A stretch of DNA of 64,000 nt from Acanthococcus lagerstroemiae (Eukaryota > Arthropoda > Insecta > Hemiptera > Eriococcidae): NCBI GenBank assembly GCA_031841125.1, contig CM063112.1, positions 63,913,722-63,977,721 on the forward strand, written 5' to 3'. Shown piece after piece: positions 9,772 to 23,000 of the stretch (position 1 is the first letter of the stretch; the number at the start of each line of letters is the position of its first letter). The notes under the pieces were generated by a model. That model did not search any database. It worked only from the letters and a program-made list of their open reading frames with translations, and had not been told where the DNA came from. A program made the translations under genes and the position numbers.

Positions 9772-12388
9772 TATAAATCTGATATGACACTTGAACTCAC
9801 AGGGACCTAAGGAACCAGTATTCCGATACGTCGTTCAATTTTTCAAGTCTGGTCGATTTTAGGTATTTACGAAGGCCAAACTAAGATTTGAAAGCCCAAA
9901 CTGGAATCAGAAAGATACATTCTGATTGTATTTTCAAAATCAGCGACCTAAGTAACCTCTAGTTCTACTCCAATATTTTATTCAGTTGTTTTAACAATGT
10001 CAATTTGGCTCTTTGGAAAAGGGAAAAGTAGAGTTCGAGACTCACATCTGATTTTTGAAATCAACCACCCGGAAACTACTCTTATTCCAATACTTTGTTC
10101 GATTTTTCTAGTTGGGTCGAATTAGCACATTTTTGGGGGATGAATTCGGGAGTCAAAATTGAGGTCGAATCAGAAATTTGATCGAATTCTTGTAATAAGC
10201 GATTCGGAAAAACCTTAGGTATCCCGATACTTTCTTCAACTTTTTCAGTAAAATCAGTACAGCACTTGAATATCCCCGTTTGCCTGACTCCTACGCGTTA
10301 ACTGTAGCCTTTATTCTGTTTCCCAGATTCCGGAGTGTATACGAGAGCTAGCAAAGAATCTGTTTCTCTGAAAACTGAATACTCTTTCATTTTTTCTTCG
10401 AGGAAAATTTTTGGAGATGCGATAGAACGAGACCCTATTGGCATGAAACTGATTTTGGATAATTTTTTAACCTCCATACGAACTGCATTCGTTCCCAACC
10501 GTGAGAAGTAGGTATTTATTATGTCTTTATGGGAAAGCGTGCCTCAGTACTTGTACAGGAGAACTAATATGCGGCGTACACTAAAATCGTCGAAAAATTC
10601 AGCTTGATTGTCCACCAGTTTTTGCATGTAACTCTTCATTATCAAGGAAGTGGGAGGAAGGGCGTACGCTTCTGTAACCGTACCTCTTGTTTAGAATTAC
10701 TAGCTTCTTCGGTAGCCCACAAAGAACTGCGGTAACCATTAGCGTATAAATTCGCACCTCGAATCGAAATAATCTATTCTCAAATAAATCGAAAACCAAA
10801 TTTCATGTTGACGTTCCCATCGCGGGTGACCAGCACACAGCGAACACTTTCACCCGCTGCGAGCACGTTAATTCGACTACACCAACATCAAAAATTGGTT
10901 TATTAAAATTTTTATAGTTTCGAACTGCGAACGTATAAACACTTTCTCTCGTACGTACATCGCAATTACAGCTTTTGCCTATCTATCGTTCTCAATTATA
11001 ATGTAGCGAATACCACAGTCGAGCCTGCACATGCACGAGCCCCCTCGGTACCAAGTTCTCTACGCCGGTGGGCATTTTGTCGGCCAACATTCGTCCTATA
11101 GGGAGACGGCGTGCCGCTCCGATCTACGAACGCGAGTTCGGATTAAATAATAACACTGGGAAACAAAAACTGCTCGGTGCAGCTCTTGGCTAATCGCCGT
11201 ATTATTTTCTCGGATCGGTAATGAACGTAGCAAAATATAGAATAAAAAAGAAAATATTATGGCAAGAGACGACTCGCATTTATCGCTTCGCAAATTGTCA
11301 TTCCGCGCCCGCGCCGTTTCTTATCATTTCATCGGTGGGAACCGTAGAGCCCCCTTTGCAATGGATGCGAGATTTCGAAACTCGTAGATCGCGTCTGTAA
11401 TCAAGCTCGATAAGCGACCGAGAGGAAATGAAGGAAACGTGAAAATTGAGGTCGCTCCGTGCCGCTATACATATGCGGCGCGTTCCACACGAAGTTGCCC
11501 GTCAAATCGGGACAGAATTTGGTCGCTCTTGTCGTTTTGTCTTTCATTTACGGCTGAAAAATGAAAGAAGAATGTTAATTAAGGCGCGAATATTATAATT
11601 ACCGCCGTTGTGTGTTGCCAGCTGCTTAGTATTCCTTCGTCGCCTGGTAAGAGGAAGAGGTTCGGTACACTTTTATAGGCTATGGGTGTTTCGACGATGC
11701 CTCGATGCTCCGTCGAGTTCACGCGGGTATTTTCGAAGTCTTCGCCGTGTCGAGTAACACAGTTAATTTGTACGTTCGTCTGGCTAGCGCCGTTCATCGA
11801 AGCCATAGAACCACCGTGTCATACCCCACGACCTTAAACGTGTAAGAAGATTTCTTTGACAAACGATAATGACGAGAAAACGAAACCATCCCGGCGTCCC
11901 GGTGATTAAGAGTTCTGATCGAGCCGAACAATTAAAGGTGGACGTAGGAAATTTTTCTTCACCAAATACGGTCACCGCATCGCGAGACGTTTTTTCGATT
12001 GCCTTCGCCGATAGCGAGCGGCGGCCACAAAATTACCCAAAACCCACGAATATTTTTCGAGACCGGCGGAGCGGTGCCAACATGCGTGCAGGCGCCGGCC
12101 GCTGGTTTCGTGCACGTAGACAGGTAGCCAGTGGGAAGGGGCGCTGTTCTTCGGAGATGAATCGAAATTAAAAACCGACCCGGTTCGCTTCGTGGTTCAG
12201 CGGAGGTGAAACAGATGAATTCATATCGACCATTTGAGGAAAGTCGTTTGTAAAACGTGATTGATTTTCATTTCGACCGAACACATTCACGATGGAATAC
12301 AAAAATATTACCTATCGTATCGATCACGCGGTGCCATGTGCAATGAGATATGTTCGGGTCACGCGGTCGTACATGAAGCTTTGCTTGG
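9772..12388. other. Gene-free; repeat field then CpG-containing complex DNA
   Basis: Up to about 10260 the degenerate repeat field continues. From about 10800 to 12600 the sequence changes character: more CpG, few homopolymers, no visible repeats. Open frames such as 11869-12171 (plus) have no recognisable domain. The stretch may be single-copy regulatory DNA or non-coding exons; the sequence alone does not decide. Confidence 0.45.

Positions 12389-12424
<36 letters not shown>
12389..12424. repeat. (TC)n(AC)n compound microsatellite
   Basis: A TC run passes directly into an AC run. Confidence 0.92.
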
Positions 12425-12425
<1 letters not shown>

Positions 12426-12795
12426 GGTCGACTGAGAATCTCCTCCGGCAACTGAGAGCTATTATGTAATTGTAAGACAATCGATGAAATTGTTTCGACA
12501 CGTATTATATATACGACGATGGTAACGCAGCTCGAACCGTTTGACTAGAGGCCTACAGCTGTGAGCACGAATCGGCGATCATAAGAGTGGGACGAAGCCC
12601 TTAGTAAATTACGTACATTGCAGATTAACAAAGTCTGCACTTGCGGCTAGTTTTGAAGGAAGATATTGAGAATGTTCAGGGCGCGAACATTTCTGCACAC
12701 ACTATGTCATCCCGCAGCTTGGATACAAATGGAAACGGAAAATACGGTGAAAAGTTTGCCCTACTTGTTTCATACAAAAGGTATTGAACCTGAAA

Positions 12796-13510
12796 TATAC
12801 CGACGATACAACGCTTTAGGCAGAAACGGAATACGAATTTACGAAGCTGGTGAAGAAGATCGAAGAAACCATGCAAAACGGCGGAATTCAAAATCAATAA
12901 GACGAACACAAAGATAGTAACAGGTAAGTGATCCTGAGAACCAAATCAGGGCCGAATTTAGCGGTGTACGCACGGATCTCGGACCCTGGGTTTTCACTAA
13001 CTGAAAAAAAAAAAATAGTAATAGAAACATAATTTGTTTGCCGATCACCGATCGGTTACTCATCTACAAGAAAAATGCCGAATATGAAAACTGAGAACGC
13101 ATCATATATCCTCACCCTTGTAAAACTACGAATTTCAAAAGATTACCATGAGGTACCACGAGGCATTACTAACCATTAAAATCAGATTTCGTGGTTTTGC
13201 CCCCCCCCCATTCTCCTTTAATTAGATATATACATATTATTTTAGTCCCAATGTTTGAGCTTTTTCTACGAGGGGAGGGGGGAGAAGAGCTCTGACAAGC
13301 TTGGGTCCCGGAACCCCAAAATCCTAAATCCGGCCCTGACTAAAACTGAGTAGACGTGCAGGAGATACGAGGAATTGAGATCGTGAACAGTTTTATGCAC
13401 CTATGGGATTCTCCAAGAAAGGAGGTTGCAATAAGATCAAGAGATGAGCAGCGATAACTAAAGCAGCAGTAAGTAGTAAAATAGAGAAGAATCTGGATAA
13501 GTGAAAACAT
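12796..13510 (+). pseudogene. LINE reverse-transcriptase fragment, split by a MITE
   Basis: On the plus strand, 12799-12890 reads TDDTTL, a stop, then AETEYEFTKLVKKIEE. This is the catalytic-Asp loop (F/Y-A-D-D) and following helix of a non-LTR retrotransposon RT, with the first residue of the loop changed to Thr. After a frameshift come lysine-rich remains of the 'KTK(I/V)' strand near 12900-12925. Beyond the inserted element, 13371-13394 reads GIEIVNSF and 13448-13501 reads AAITKAAVSSK..., which match the thumb region of the same insect LINE class ('..VxxFKYLG..' and '..RIAITKAAVSS..'). In-frame stops and frameshifts make it a dead fragment. The clade (Jockey-, R1- or RTE-like) cannot be fixed from so little. 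Confidence 0.7.
12947..13338. mobile_element. 392-bp hAT-like MITE inserted in the LINE fragment
   Basis: CAGGGCCGAATTTAG at the left and CTAAATCCGGCCCTG at the right are inverted repeats with 14 of 15 bases matching. RT-derived sequence resumes on the far side, so this is a nested insertion. The flanking octamers (aaccaaat and actaaaac) do not match well, so the target duplication has decayed or was lost. The interior carries a C-run near 13201 and G-runs near 13273. Confidence 0.75.
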
Positions 13511-16500
13511 CTCGAAACTCACGAAGACAAATGCCGCAAAGTGCTGAATTCTGAAGAAAGACCAATATCTTCGAACTGTACTACTATTGGAGAACGTGGA
13601 CACTGTGGCAGGTGAGAAGAAGAGAGTGAAGCTGAGAGTAGAAGAGCGGCTGATTCGGACGCATAATAGGACCAAAACAACCTCACTTGGTGGAGCGTAT
13701 GGCGATGCACGCACACCAAATTGGCTTCCTAGACACCGCATCGCTAGCCCCGGAAACTTCACTTTCAAGTATCGCGTCGGTGACCAGAGGAACGTCTTGA
13801 AGCTGGCCCGGGCCTCCATGTCGCTTCTCCTTGTTTCGGATTCGCGCTGTCCAGTCAAGGCCACTATGGGACACCCTACTAACCGAGGCAACGCTCACCT
13901 AGCGTTAACATGGAATTTCGAGTGATCTACAGCCAGACTGCGCTTCCTTCTTTTACTCCACGTCTTGGAACGTGTGGTGATGCAGGAAGGTGGTGACGGC
14001 GGGGTAAACCCAACCGAGGGAACTGCAGTAGCTATAGCAGTATTAGAATAACGTAACACCAGGTTGGCATGCAAGCTGAGAACTGATTTACTCAGTAAAC
14101 GATATTGAAGCATACAAGTCAGTTTAGTGATAGCCGCGCACCGCGCACACCACCCTTATCCTTATCTTATAGCATAACACACTATTGCCTATTCTAACAA
14201 GCAGCTCTAGAAATGATACAGAGTTAGTCAGAGTGTGGGCCAAGCTCTATTCGTCGGCCCTCTACCTCTACCATTACGAGACCTTAGAACAACCTACAGA
14301 AATTCGCAATCCAAGGAAAGGTTCGCGGAGCCAAAGGGCACGACCGATTCGCGACAAGATATACCGACCTGATCCAAGGCAATATGGAAAGAAAACGTGG
14401 TGAGATGCAGCAGAACAGCAGAGGACCGAGGGGCTTTGAAAAACATCATCGACGGCATACAGATACGAAATAGCTGACAGTCATAACGCCGGAATCGAGT
14501 AAACGAACAAAAGAAAAAGATCGAGATTTGAAAATTTTTAACGAGTCCCAAGAAGTCATTATCAGTCGGAAATCATTTGAAAGAAAGGTTAGCACTTTTG
14601 TAAAAGTCTACTACGGGTCTTGAACAGTCTTACTGAGGGTTGAAAATATTTTGAAGAACCAATAGTGGCTAATTGTTTTAAACAAGCATGCAAGAATCTT
14701 TGTAAGTATTGATCACAAGTCGTTTGGGAAAAATGTCTCCATAAAGTCGTTTGGGGATAATGTCCCCATACACAGCCTCCCGATTACGGCTCTGTCCAGT
14801 GAAAAATCAGCGAGTTGAAAAAATGTGATCACACTTAGAAAAGTACCGTCACATTCTTACGCATTCCAAATTGCCCCTTTCAGGACTGCTTCCTAGAGCC
14901 ACCTCCGCTCATAGCCTATCCCGGTGCCCAAAACTATCGGATCGCGCCCGTAAGTTATCACTGCTAGGGCCACGTCTAGTATAAAGCAACCGACACATAA
15001 TAATGACTCCGTATCACGCTGAACTTTCGACGAAAACAAAAACAAATGAAAATCTGGCGCCCGTTTTCGGTCTCGAAGGCTAACCGCGCGTGTTTCGAAA
15101 ATAATAACACATTAGGTAGTCACGATCCGGAGTGCTAGACTACAGCACCCCCCGCCCCCGAATCATCTTCCACCAATACACCTAAACAGGGACCGATTCG
15201 CGCCAATTAAACGAGCCCACCATCTCGCGGACAACCAAACGCCATTAAGCGGGCATGATAGAATGATGTAACCGGAGCGGCGACTCCGATCCATCACGAT
15301 GCGGTCCGACTACCGAACTTGTAAAATAACTCGTACCTCGGACACCGCTATTATATTTTCTGAATGAAATTACAACCTGCGTTCTATACACTACTTGTAT
15401 ACCTAATATAGGTACACGCAGTGTACGAGTGGTCAAGTCAAGACTCGAGCATAATACATAGGAACGAGGCTGCAGAACAACGAATATCGTTTACGTGCCA
15501 CATCATCTCGAGCGAGCCAAAGACGTCTCATTGATGTTTATCTCGACTTGTCGTGGTCTTCGTGTTCTCAACTTGCACACATACATATACTCGTGTATAT
15601 ACCTACTCGTAATACCTGGAACCTCGACGTAGGTAGAATGGAATGCCAACGCCCAGTCGCGATTCCCGCGTTATAACTGTGCTCTGTTGTCCCGGGTGTC
15701 GAGTACAGATGATTTACACCTGCGAACAGAGGCCGCCAACTCCGAACATATTTTTCACACGATTCAGCGTAGAAGGTGGCTGGAGCTTCTGTAACCACGC
15801 GAAAGACATAAAATCTGCAGACACCGGGAGCCAATAGCTGATGAATGGATCGGACATTGGACACAGCCAATCGAGTTTGGGGCACGGAAACCAGAAGTAC
15901 TTAGTGGTTCTCTTTTGGCCAGAGTGGAGCTAAAACAATGATAAACGAATCAGCAATCCCGCATATAATAAACTCAAGAGTCAAGACAGTTACGAGGATT
16001 GACGAAATCACTACGGTGCTACGTACGATCTTGCTGCTCGATGATTGGGGAGGGGGTAGGAATAGAACTCTTTTAAATATCGAGCGTTTAGCGCTAAAAT
16101 GGACCAACCCAAAATATTAATCGTATTCGTAAGAATCTCATCCATTCTTTATCACAGTTTTCAACGAAGACCAGGTTGATTTTCGCTCATTTTTCAGTTG
16201 AGAATAGTTCGTTTTGGATCTTCATTCGAGTTCAACGCTCCGAGGGTTTGAAACCATTTTCTTGATTTTATAAGAAATGAGATGGTATTTTCTGGTAGAT
16301 ACACTTCATTTGACGATCTAGATCTACTGACATTTTACCGAATCTTGAACTAGATTCGGAAATCGATCCTACTTGAAGAACTTTCAAAAATTGGAAGAGC
16401 AGAAGTGAGATCTTAAATCAAGATCTCAATAGCCAAATGGCTGTCTTGGTCAGGCTCCGGCCAGGATTCGGCGGCATTAATCACATTGTCTCAATCATCA

Positions 16501-17310
16501 ATGACGGTGGTGTAAACAATGGGGAGGAGAAACATGGAGCTGTATTTCATTCCTCCAAAGCAAGGAAGGAAAGTAAAATTCTAGAGCTTGCCACCTAACA
16601 CTTTCGATTCGAGACCTTTTTTTTTCTGCAATTGTCCAATCAAAATTTAAGCGAAATTTTACCATTATTTACTCACAAAATTTCTAATCCATCCCTCCAC
16701 CCCCTCGAGAGAACTTTCTATTCACGCTACTGTTCAACTATAGCTTTTCTTTTGGAAGAGTACCTATACGCATACGTTCAGCAAACTTTATAAGTGACGT
16801 AGTTCGGAACTAACAGAATCACCCAGAGCTTTTCAGAAGTCCGAAGCAAATAAATGTCAGGGCTCCATTCTCCGATGAATTCATCGTAATTTCGTTTTCA
16901 TTTTGGAAACGCCGAAAAAACGTCATTTTTTGCGTGAAAAATTTTTTAGGAATCTCGATTTTCTTAGAGGTGTTGAGGATACGTATTTTTCAACATCTGA
17001 CCCTACTATTGCAGGGCTTGGAGTAAGTTCCCCCTCACTCCTGGGTCTGTGCGGGTCTGAGAACTAATTTGTGAGACGAACACGAAGATAGAACTGACAA
17101 ATTATAAATTCTCATGTACAAACCAATTCTAAATAAGTCCACACACTCCAAGGGTCCTATAGCTACGTCGCTGCAAAGAAGATGAAACCATCCAAATGAA
17201 GACCGAAGAAAACTAAAAAATCCGTCGAAGTAAGACCAAGAAATATCGAAACAGAATAAAAGTAAACTCGAAATAAACTAAAGAACAAATACGAACAAGA
17301 TCGCCAATAG
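13511..17310. other. Gene-free; mixed complex and AT-rich DNA
   Basis: About 13520-14560 and 14900-15960 are CpG-containing and largely repeat-free, with open frames on both strands (for example 13587-13925 plus, 13340-13891 minus, 15568-15885 minus). None shows a domain I recognise, and the longest minus frame overlaps the MITE border. Part of 13520-14560 could be further LINE 3' sequence. From 16100 on the DNA is AT-rich. Confidence 0.45.
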
Positions 17311-17543
17311 CAAAGGCGCCGGAAGAAACATTTTCCGGGGGGAGGGAGGCACTAATGAAGAAATGTTTAGATAATAGCGATTGAAATATTTGTTAGAAAA
17401 AAATTACAGAAGGCCTGCGTGATTAATAATGAACTTTAATTCAATTTACCTATTTGTAAGGGGGCAAAATGATACTTTTGCCACGCGAGCAGTCAAGTGG
17501 GGGGGGGCAAATGCCCCTCTTGCCCCCATCTCCGGCCCCCCTG
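17311..17543. mobile_element. Old hAT-like MITE with near-perfect 8-bp TSD
   Basis: The left end CAAAGGCGCCGGAAG and the inverted right end CAGGGGGGCCGGAGA match at about 10 of 15 positions. The flanking octamers gccaatag (17303-17310) and gccaacag (17544-17551) match at 7 of 8. G- and C-runs lie inside both ends. The degree of decay suggests an older insertion than those at 4.4, 5.8 and 9.5 kb. Confidence 0.6.
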
Positions 17544-19363
17544 GCCAACAGCCTGGTAAAACGGACTAAAGGAGACTTTAGGATACTGAAACCACGCACC
17601 GGGACTAAAACGGACCAAAACAAGACTAAGAAGAATAAAACACGAAGTTAGGACCAGGAAATGTAAATAGTGCCAATGCAAATAATTCATCAAATCATGA
17701 TTTCAAAAGTCTAAATCACAACCGTAGAAGATTAAAACGTCTTAAATTACAAAGACCAAAATAAGATCGGATGAAACTCAAAGAAATATGAAACCACAAA
17801 AATCTAATAAATCAAGATCAAGGAAGATTACAACAGAAGAGAAATGGACCATCTCCAGGCCAAACGCTATCAACCCCCTCCCCCTAACCCTCCGAATTTC
17901 AGACCAAAAAGAAAATCAAACAAATGGAAAAAATATCAAAATACACTGAAGGTTTCACATCGACCAAATTGCAGCATCGCGAGTTTTCAACCAATAAAAA
18001 AAAGCTACGTTTAGGGACTTTCAGCTTTCTGATTGGCTAAATACGCCCCGCCAAACATTGGTCAGTTTCAAATATGATCGTGTTTCTTGCTAGCCAGGAC
18101 CTTCTTATCGATATATTATGCTCAATAATTTGAGTTGTTAATGATTTCCATAAGATTTAAGCACGTGATAATTATCGACCCAACTCTTTCGTTCTTATTA
18201 TAATTAATGATATACATAGCCTACATATAAGTAGGTACATTTTTATGCAACGAGGTTGATGAATGTGCCGCGCATGCATCTAATGTAAAATGGTCATACA
18301 AATGAAAATACAATTGCTCGTTCTGCTGCGTTTCTAGAATTCATTATCAACAATAAATAGTTTTCTCGTTTCAAAACAGACAATTCTTATTGTTTCGTAA
18401 AAAATGTAACGTCTTAGCACTGGCCTTAAGCAATCATCTTCGCTCTATCATCCGCCCCCTCAATTCACCCTTGAAAATCTCACAAATACGTTTCCGCGCA
18501 ACCAATTTTTCCGTCGGACTTGCAATTATTGTGAAACAAGGATTGAGAGGGTTACCCCCTTAATCACACTTCTCTTCAAAAATTCTGGTTGCATGGGCGG
18601 TTACGAGATTTTAAAACTAAGATCGGATTCAAAAACACGTCTATAATTCTCAAAATTGTATTAGTAAAATTAATCGATTCAATCCACTCGTACTAAGACA
18701 CTGAAAATTGCATGTAACTGCTGCAGCGTGTCAAAAACGTTAATACAAACGATTAAAAAAATGAAGTAAGGTGAAAACCAAAGGGAAAAAAAAAGAAGAC
18801 GAAAATGTACAACAAAATCTCAAATGGTACACAATGAAACATTCGAATGGTTTTACACTACTGAGCAAATACAAAGAAAGGGGAAAAAATACATACAAAC
18901 ATCGATAACAAAAAATAAATACAGAAATAAAAAGTAAAACTGGCTCGTTTATACAATCTGTAAAACAAACGCGTAGTTCTATGTCCACGAACTACCTACG
19001 GGTGATTGTCATGGCAAGGTCGAAATATGTACAATAATAAAGTGTAAAACGAAGAAGAGAAAAAAAAATGATACTACATATACGATAAAAACGAATATTT
19101 ACTAAGGTGTAACAAATCACGGTAAAACTGTAACGACTTTTCTAAGGTAAAAATGAAAAATAATATCTTATTTACACGAAGATACAATAACGTTATCACA
19201 AATGAATATTGCATACGCGTTTACTGCACATCGATTTAGTTTTCGTAACGAGGGTATACATAATACAATAATTATTACATAGAAACACGTTTAAAAAAAC
19301 ACACGACGTTTACAAAATAGAATTTTGATTTAAAAAATAAATAAATGAAAAACAAAAGAAGAT
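17544..19363. other. Gene-free AT-rich DNA; includes Arl4 3' UTR
   Basis: No coding exon recognised. The right part, next to the Arl4 stop codon, probably holds its 3' UTR; several A/T-rich stretches could supply polyadenylation signals on the minus strand, and I cannot choose between them. Confidence 0.45.
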
Positions 19364-19984
19364 TCATCTAATTTTGCGTTTGTTTAGTTTACTTAGTTTC
19401 TTTCTCTTTACAATCATGCCGTACAAGGTATCCAGACCCTCTTGCAGGCCTTCGCCGGTGATGGCGCACGCCGCCTGTATATGCCACAGGTGGCTGGTGC
19501 TGCCGGTTCCGGAAATTTCGTGCAAGCCGAGTAGCTTTTCGAGCTCTTTCGAGTCTTTGGCGCCGGGTAAATCCTGCTTATTAGCTAAGACTAGAATCGG
19601 GACGCCGGAGTTATCCGGCGATTTGGCTGTCTTCAGCAGCTCCATTTTGGCCTCCTCCATTCGTTCCAGGTCGACGCTGTCCACCACAAACACGATGCCG
19701 TCGGTGCAGCGCGTGTAGCTTTTCCACAGCGGCCGCAGCTTTTCCTGACCGCCGACATCCCACACAAGAAAATTTATCCCTTTTGATCGGCCCACCGTGC
19801 CTTTAATCTTCTCACAGTTGAAGCCGATGGTTGGCACGGTGTTCAGGTACTGGTCGAACTTTAACCGGTACAGGGCGGTCGTCTTACCGGCGCTGTCCAG
19901 ACCCAGCATGACGACGTGCAGGGTTCCTTGGCCCGTAGGTAAAGCGTCCAGCAACGACGAATTTTTCCCCATGGTTGCGCCCAT
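19364..19984 (-). CDS. Arl4: Arl4-type small GTPase
   Basis: A 206-aa ADP-ribosylation-factor-like GTPase in one coding exon. Visible motifs are the P-loop GLDSAGKT (28-35), switch I TVPTIGFN with Thr52, WDVGGQE (75-81) with catalytic Gln80, NKQD (135-138), CAITGEG near 185, and a lysine/arginine-rich C-terminus. The longer N-terminus, the segment RPLWKSYTRCTDGIVFVVDSV and the basic tail mark the Arl4 subgroup rather than Arf1 or Arl1. Arl4 proteins are N-myristoylated and use the basic tail at the plasma membrane and nucleus, where they recruit ARNO/cytohesin-type factors (family knowledge). Start: MGATMGKN gives Gly2 for myristoylation and fits my recollection of fly Arl4. The frame is open for 23 codons upstream, but a strong acceptor (tttctgtgttctcag) on the minus strand places the exon start at 20009, so that part is intron or 5' UTR. 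No key residue is missing. Confidence 0.95.
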   Translation of the reverse strand: MGATMGKNSSLLDALPTGQGTLHVVMLGLDSAGKTTALYRLKFDQYLNTVPTIGFNCEKIKGTVGRSKGINFLVWDVGGQEKLRPLWKSYTRCTDGIVFVVDSVDLERMEEAKMELLKTAKSPDNSGVPILVLANKQDLPGAKDSKELEKLLGLHEISGTGSTSHLWHIQAACAITGEGLQEGLDTLYGMIVKRKKLSKLNKRKIR

Positions 19985-20009
19985 CGCAGTGAGCCCAGCA
20001 TACCACCAC

Positions 20010-20027
20010 CTGAGAACACAGAAACAG
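20010..20027 (-). promoter_or_regulatory. 3' splice acceptor upstream of the Arl4 ATG
   Basis: A pyrimidine-rich tract ends in AG at 20011-20010. This implies a 5'-UTR exon further up on the minus strand, somewhere above 20027. That exon was not found. Confidence 0.6.
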
Positions 20028-23000
20028 AATACCGCGTTAGTACGAGGCTTCAAACGCCAAATTTCGAAGTCGATTCGAACACTTACAACCGGGAGCTAGC
20101 TATGGTGTCGAAGTAAACTAACTCCGCACTGATGACCTGGTAACTCGCGACTTCTTCAGATCGCATGTTCCAACGAGCCTGTAGGGGTGATTTCATAGTC
20201 TTTAATACGTCAGAGAACATCTTTAGTTCAGTGTTCTGTATTCTTCAAGCATTTCTAGCGAATTCCCAAGAAATTCGAACTAAAGCTGCAGCTAAAAGTA
20301 CTTTGCCTCTAGTCGTTTCGCGATCCAACCACTTCCCTGATACTCACTTGCTCATATCTGTCCCCTACTCGCGATGTCTGACTATGAGCCTATCTGCACA
20401 TCCACTCGACTGTTTCTCAGTCTATCTGCTTGATTTCCTACACGTCTGTCTATCGACCTGCCGGTCGCTCTATCTGGCTGAATCTGAAGTGACAGATATG
20501 TTCTTGCAAGTTTTCCATCATAAGTGTAGGGAGATAACCCTTATCCGGTGATCCATGCCTTGCTTTCTGTCGGTCTGTTTGTCTTCCAAACTAACTGAAG
20601 GAACCGCTGCCTAGTGGAACGGCTATTCGATAGAATCTTCAGATAACAGTTTTGCTTGCGACATTTTTTAGATTTCAAGCAGGCAACCCCTTCAACGTTT
20701 GGTTTTACAGAGAAATGGATGGGTTTTTACAGAGATTACACCACAATTTAAAAATAACTGACAGATCAAAAAGTTGAAGGGTTACCCAAGTAATCTTTTT
20801 CGAAGCATTCTATTCGTTCGAAGAAACTAACGATCTTATATAGTTTGTCCAAAAATTTTCCCATTTCTTTCATGCAATCAATTATTGTAAAAATTTACGA
20901 CTTACTGATTCTAGTGATTTTCGTGATCAGTACGCACTCGATCTATACCCTTGAATGATCAGTCAAACTGATTACACAAATGATATGAATTTGACCTCAA
21001 TTATATTTCTGAATAGTAAATAAAACTGAGTATGTCAGAGTCCCTGGTTTGTTTGAAAGTTAATATCTTAATAAGAAAAACTCGGCACCAGACCCGTAGT
21101 TAGACACTTTTTCGAGGGGGGGGGGAGGTAATTACTTTTGTAGAAGTACTAATTTTGGTACAACCGCATATTTCAAGGATAAAAAAATAAAGTCTTGTTT
21201 TTTGCTAGGGAAACAAACTACCCGTTCAGGGAAAAGATGCCACCCCCCCCCCCGATGCGACAGCCATGCTCGGTACATCAACATCAATGTCTTAAATTTG
21301 TTAGTAGTTCAGCTTTAGAATGATAAGACAAACTGAGTACGCGCTTGTCCCAAAAGAAACGGAGTCCCTGAATTGTTCACATTTAGTTAGCAGTTTACCC
21401 TTCTTGAATAATACAAGCTGAATGTTTATATCAGTCCTGAGTTGTACTCCATTAGTTTCTAAACCAGTAAACTAATTATGTGCATCTAGATTCCGACTTT
21501 GTCAGTACTTCATACTTCAAAGAAGGAAAAAAGCTGAAGGCATAGTTCCGAATTTGTTTGCAGATTATGTCGTGATAAGACAAGCTAATCTCAAGATCAT
21601 TAGTAGGTTGCAATTTTGAACGATAAAACGAAGTCAGTAATCAGTACGCGAATGCCCCGAGTAGAGCAGATTATACCCTGCACGAGACGAACAGAGAACA
21701 TATGTCTGCGTCACCTGTTTGTTGGCAGCTTGTACCAGCGAACTATGAGACTAATTTCTAAAATCGAAGCTCTGAGTTTATTTGCAGTATGTATCTTGAT
21801 CAGGGGAGTACCGAGGAGGAGGGAGCCCCTATAGTTTTAAAAATTAGCTTTGGTTGGAAAAACAGCGGCCACCAGCTGAAAAAATTGAGAAGATTTTGTC
21901 AATTTTTGCAACTCAATTCGGTAATAAAAGAACACGTTCTTTCACAAGCGGAACGAGCGAAAAAAAGGATTACCTAACTGATTGAAAAGGTTTGAGTTCT
22001 CCCCACACCCTCAATTTCAATTACTTCAGTTTGCAGTATCAGAAAATAGTTTATTATTGTATCTGTCGGAGTCAAAGAATAAAAACTGACTTTTTTACCA
22101 CTTTTTTAGTAACCGCCGAAGAAATTCGTGAATTTTTAATTAACGTATCTTCTTTCTTCGTACACAAAAAAAAGTGTTTTAAGAAGCTAAAATAGAGATT
22201 TTAATCCTTCACCTGCCCCATCCCCCATCTATAACCATGTCAGTGACTACTCTAACTCATATTATTTTCGAACCGGTTTTAAGTTTCAGCTAAGAGTGGT
22301 GTTGCAATACTTTAAACCTCATTTATCAATAGCAGAATCACTGGGTTCATCAAAGAAATTAATTTAAGCTGATCTCGAAGATTATTCTCCGTATCAGCCG
22401 ATCCCAATCGGAATCAGTTCATCGCTAAAACTGACACAAGTTATTCGCACAGAATGCATTACGCATTTCACTATGTCGTATTAACATATTATTTCGATAA
22501 TGGTATTTGTAAATTCGAACCACTGTTGACCAACTTGACTGGTGTCAACAGGTACAGCTTATATTCATCAATACCTTTTGGATCTCTCTCGTTTTGAAAT
22601 AATTCAGCGGAGGGGACGAAAGTACGCCCAAACCAGTCGATTATCAATCAGTTTTCAGAAAATACAGATTACGATCGCTCCTACTGTTTAATTTGAAAAG
22701 TTCCTGTCATATTGGGTAACTGATAATGTCTACAGTGAACGAGAAAAAATTGTTGTCATGATAGCATTTAAGGGTCTCATACTTCACCATATATTTTTGA
22801 ATCTTATTTAAGCTGCTTAATTCAAAACCCGTCAAATTTTTAGTTTCAGCAAAATGCATCTTATTGCTTTAAGCAAGTACAGAAGAATTTTTAGTAGTTT
22901 TGATTTAGTCTTGAAGAGTCGTAAAAAATCTAGAAAAGTCTTAAATGAGCATAGATGAATCTTAGTTAAAAGGAGTCCTTTACGGTTTTATAAGAGTTTT

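Noticed and set aside
13340..13891. A 183-codon minus-strand open frame
   Set aside because: It lies antisense to LINE-derived sequence, starts next to a MITE border, has no recognisable domain, and a competing plus frame overlaps it.
19374..20099. Plus-strand frames opposite Arl4
   Set aside because: They are antisense shadows of a clearly recognised GTPase.
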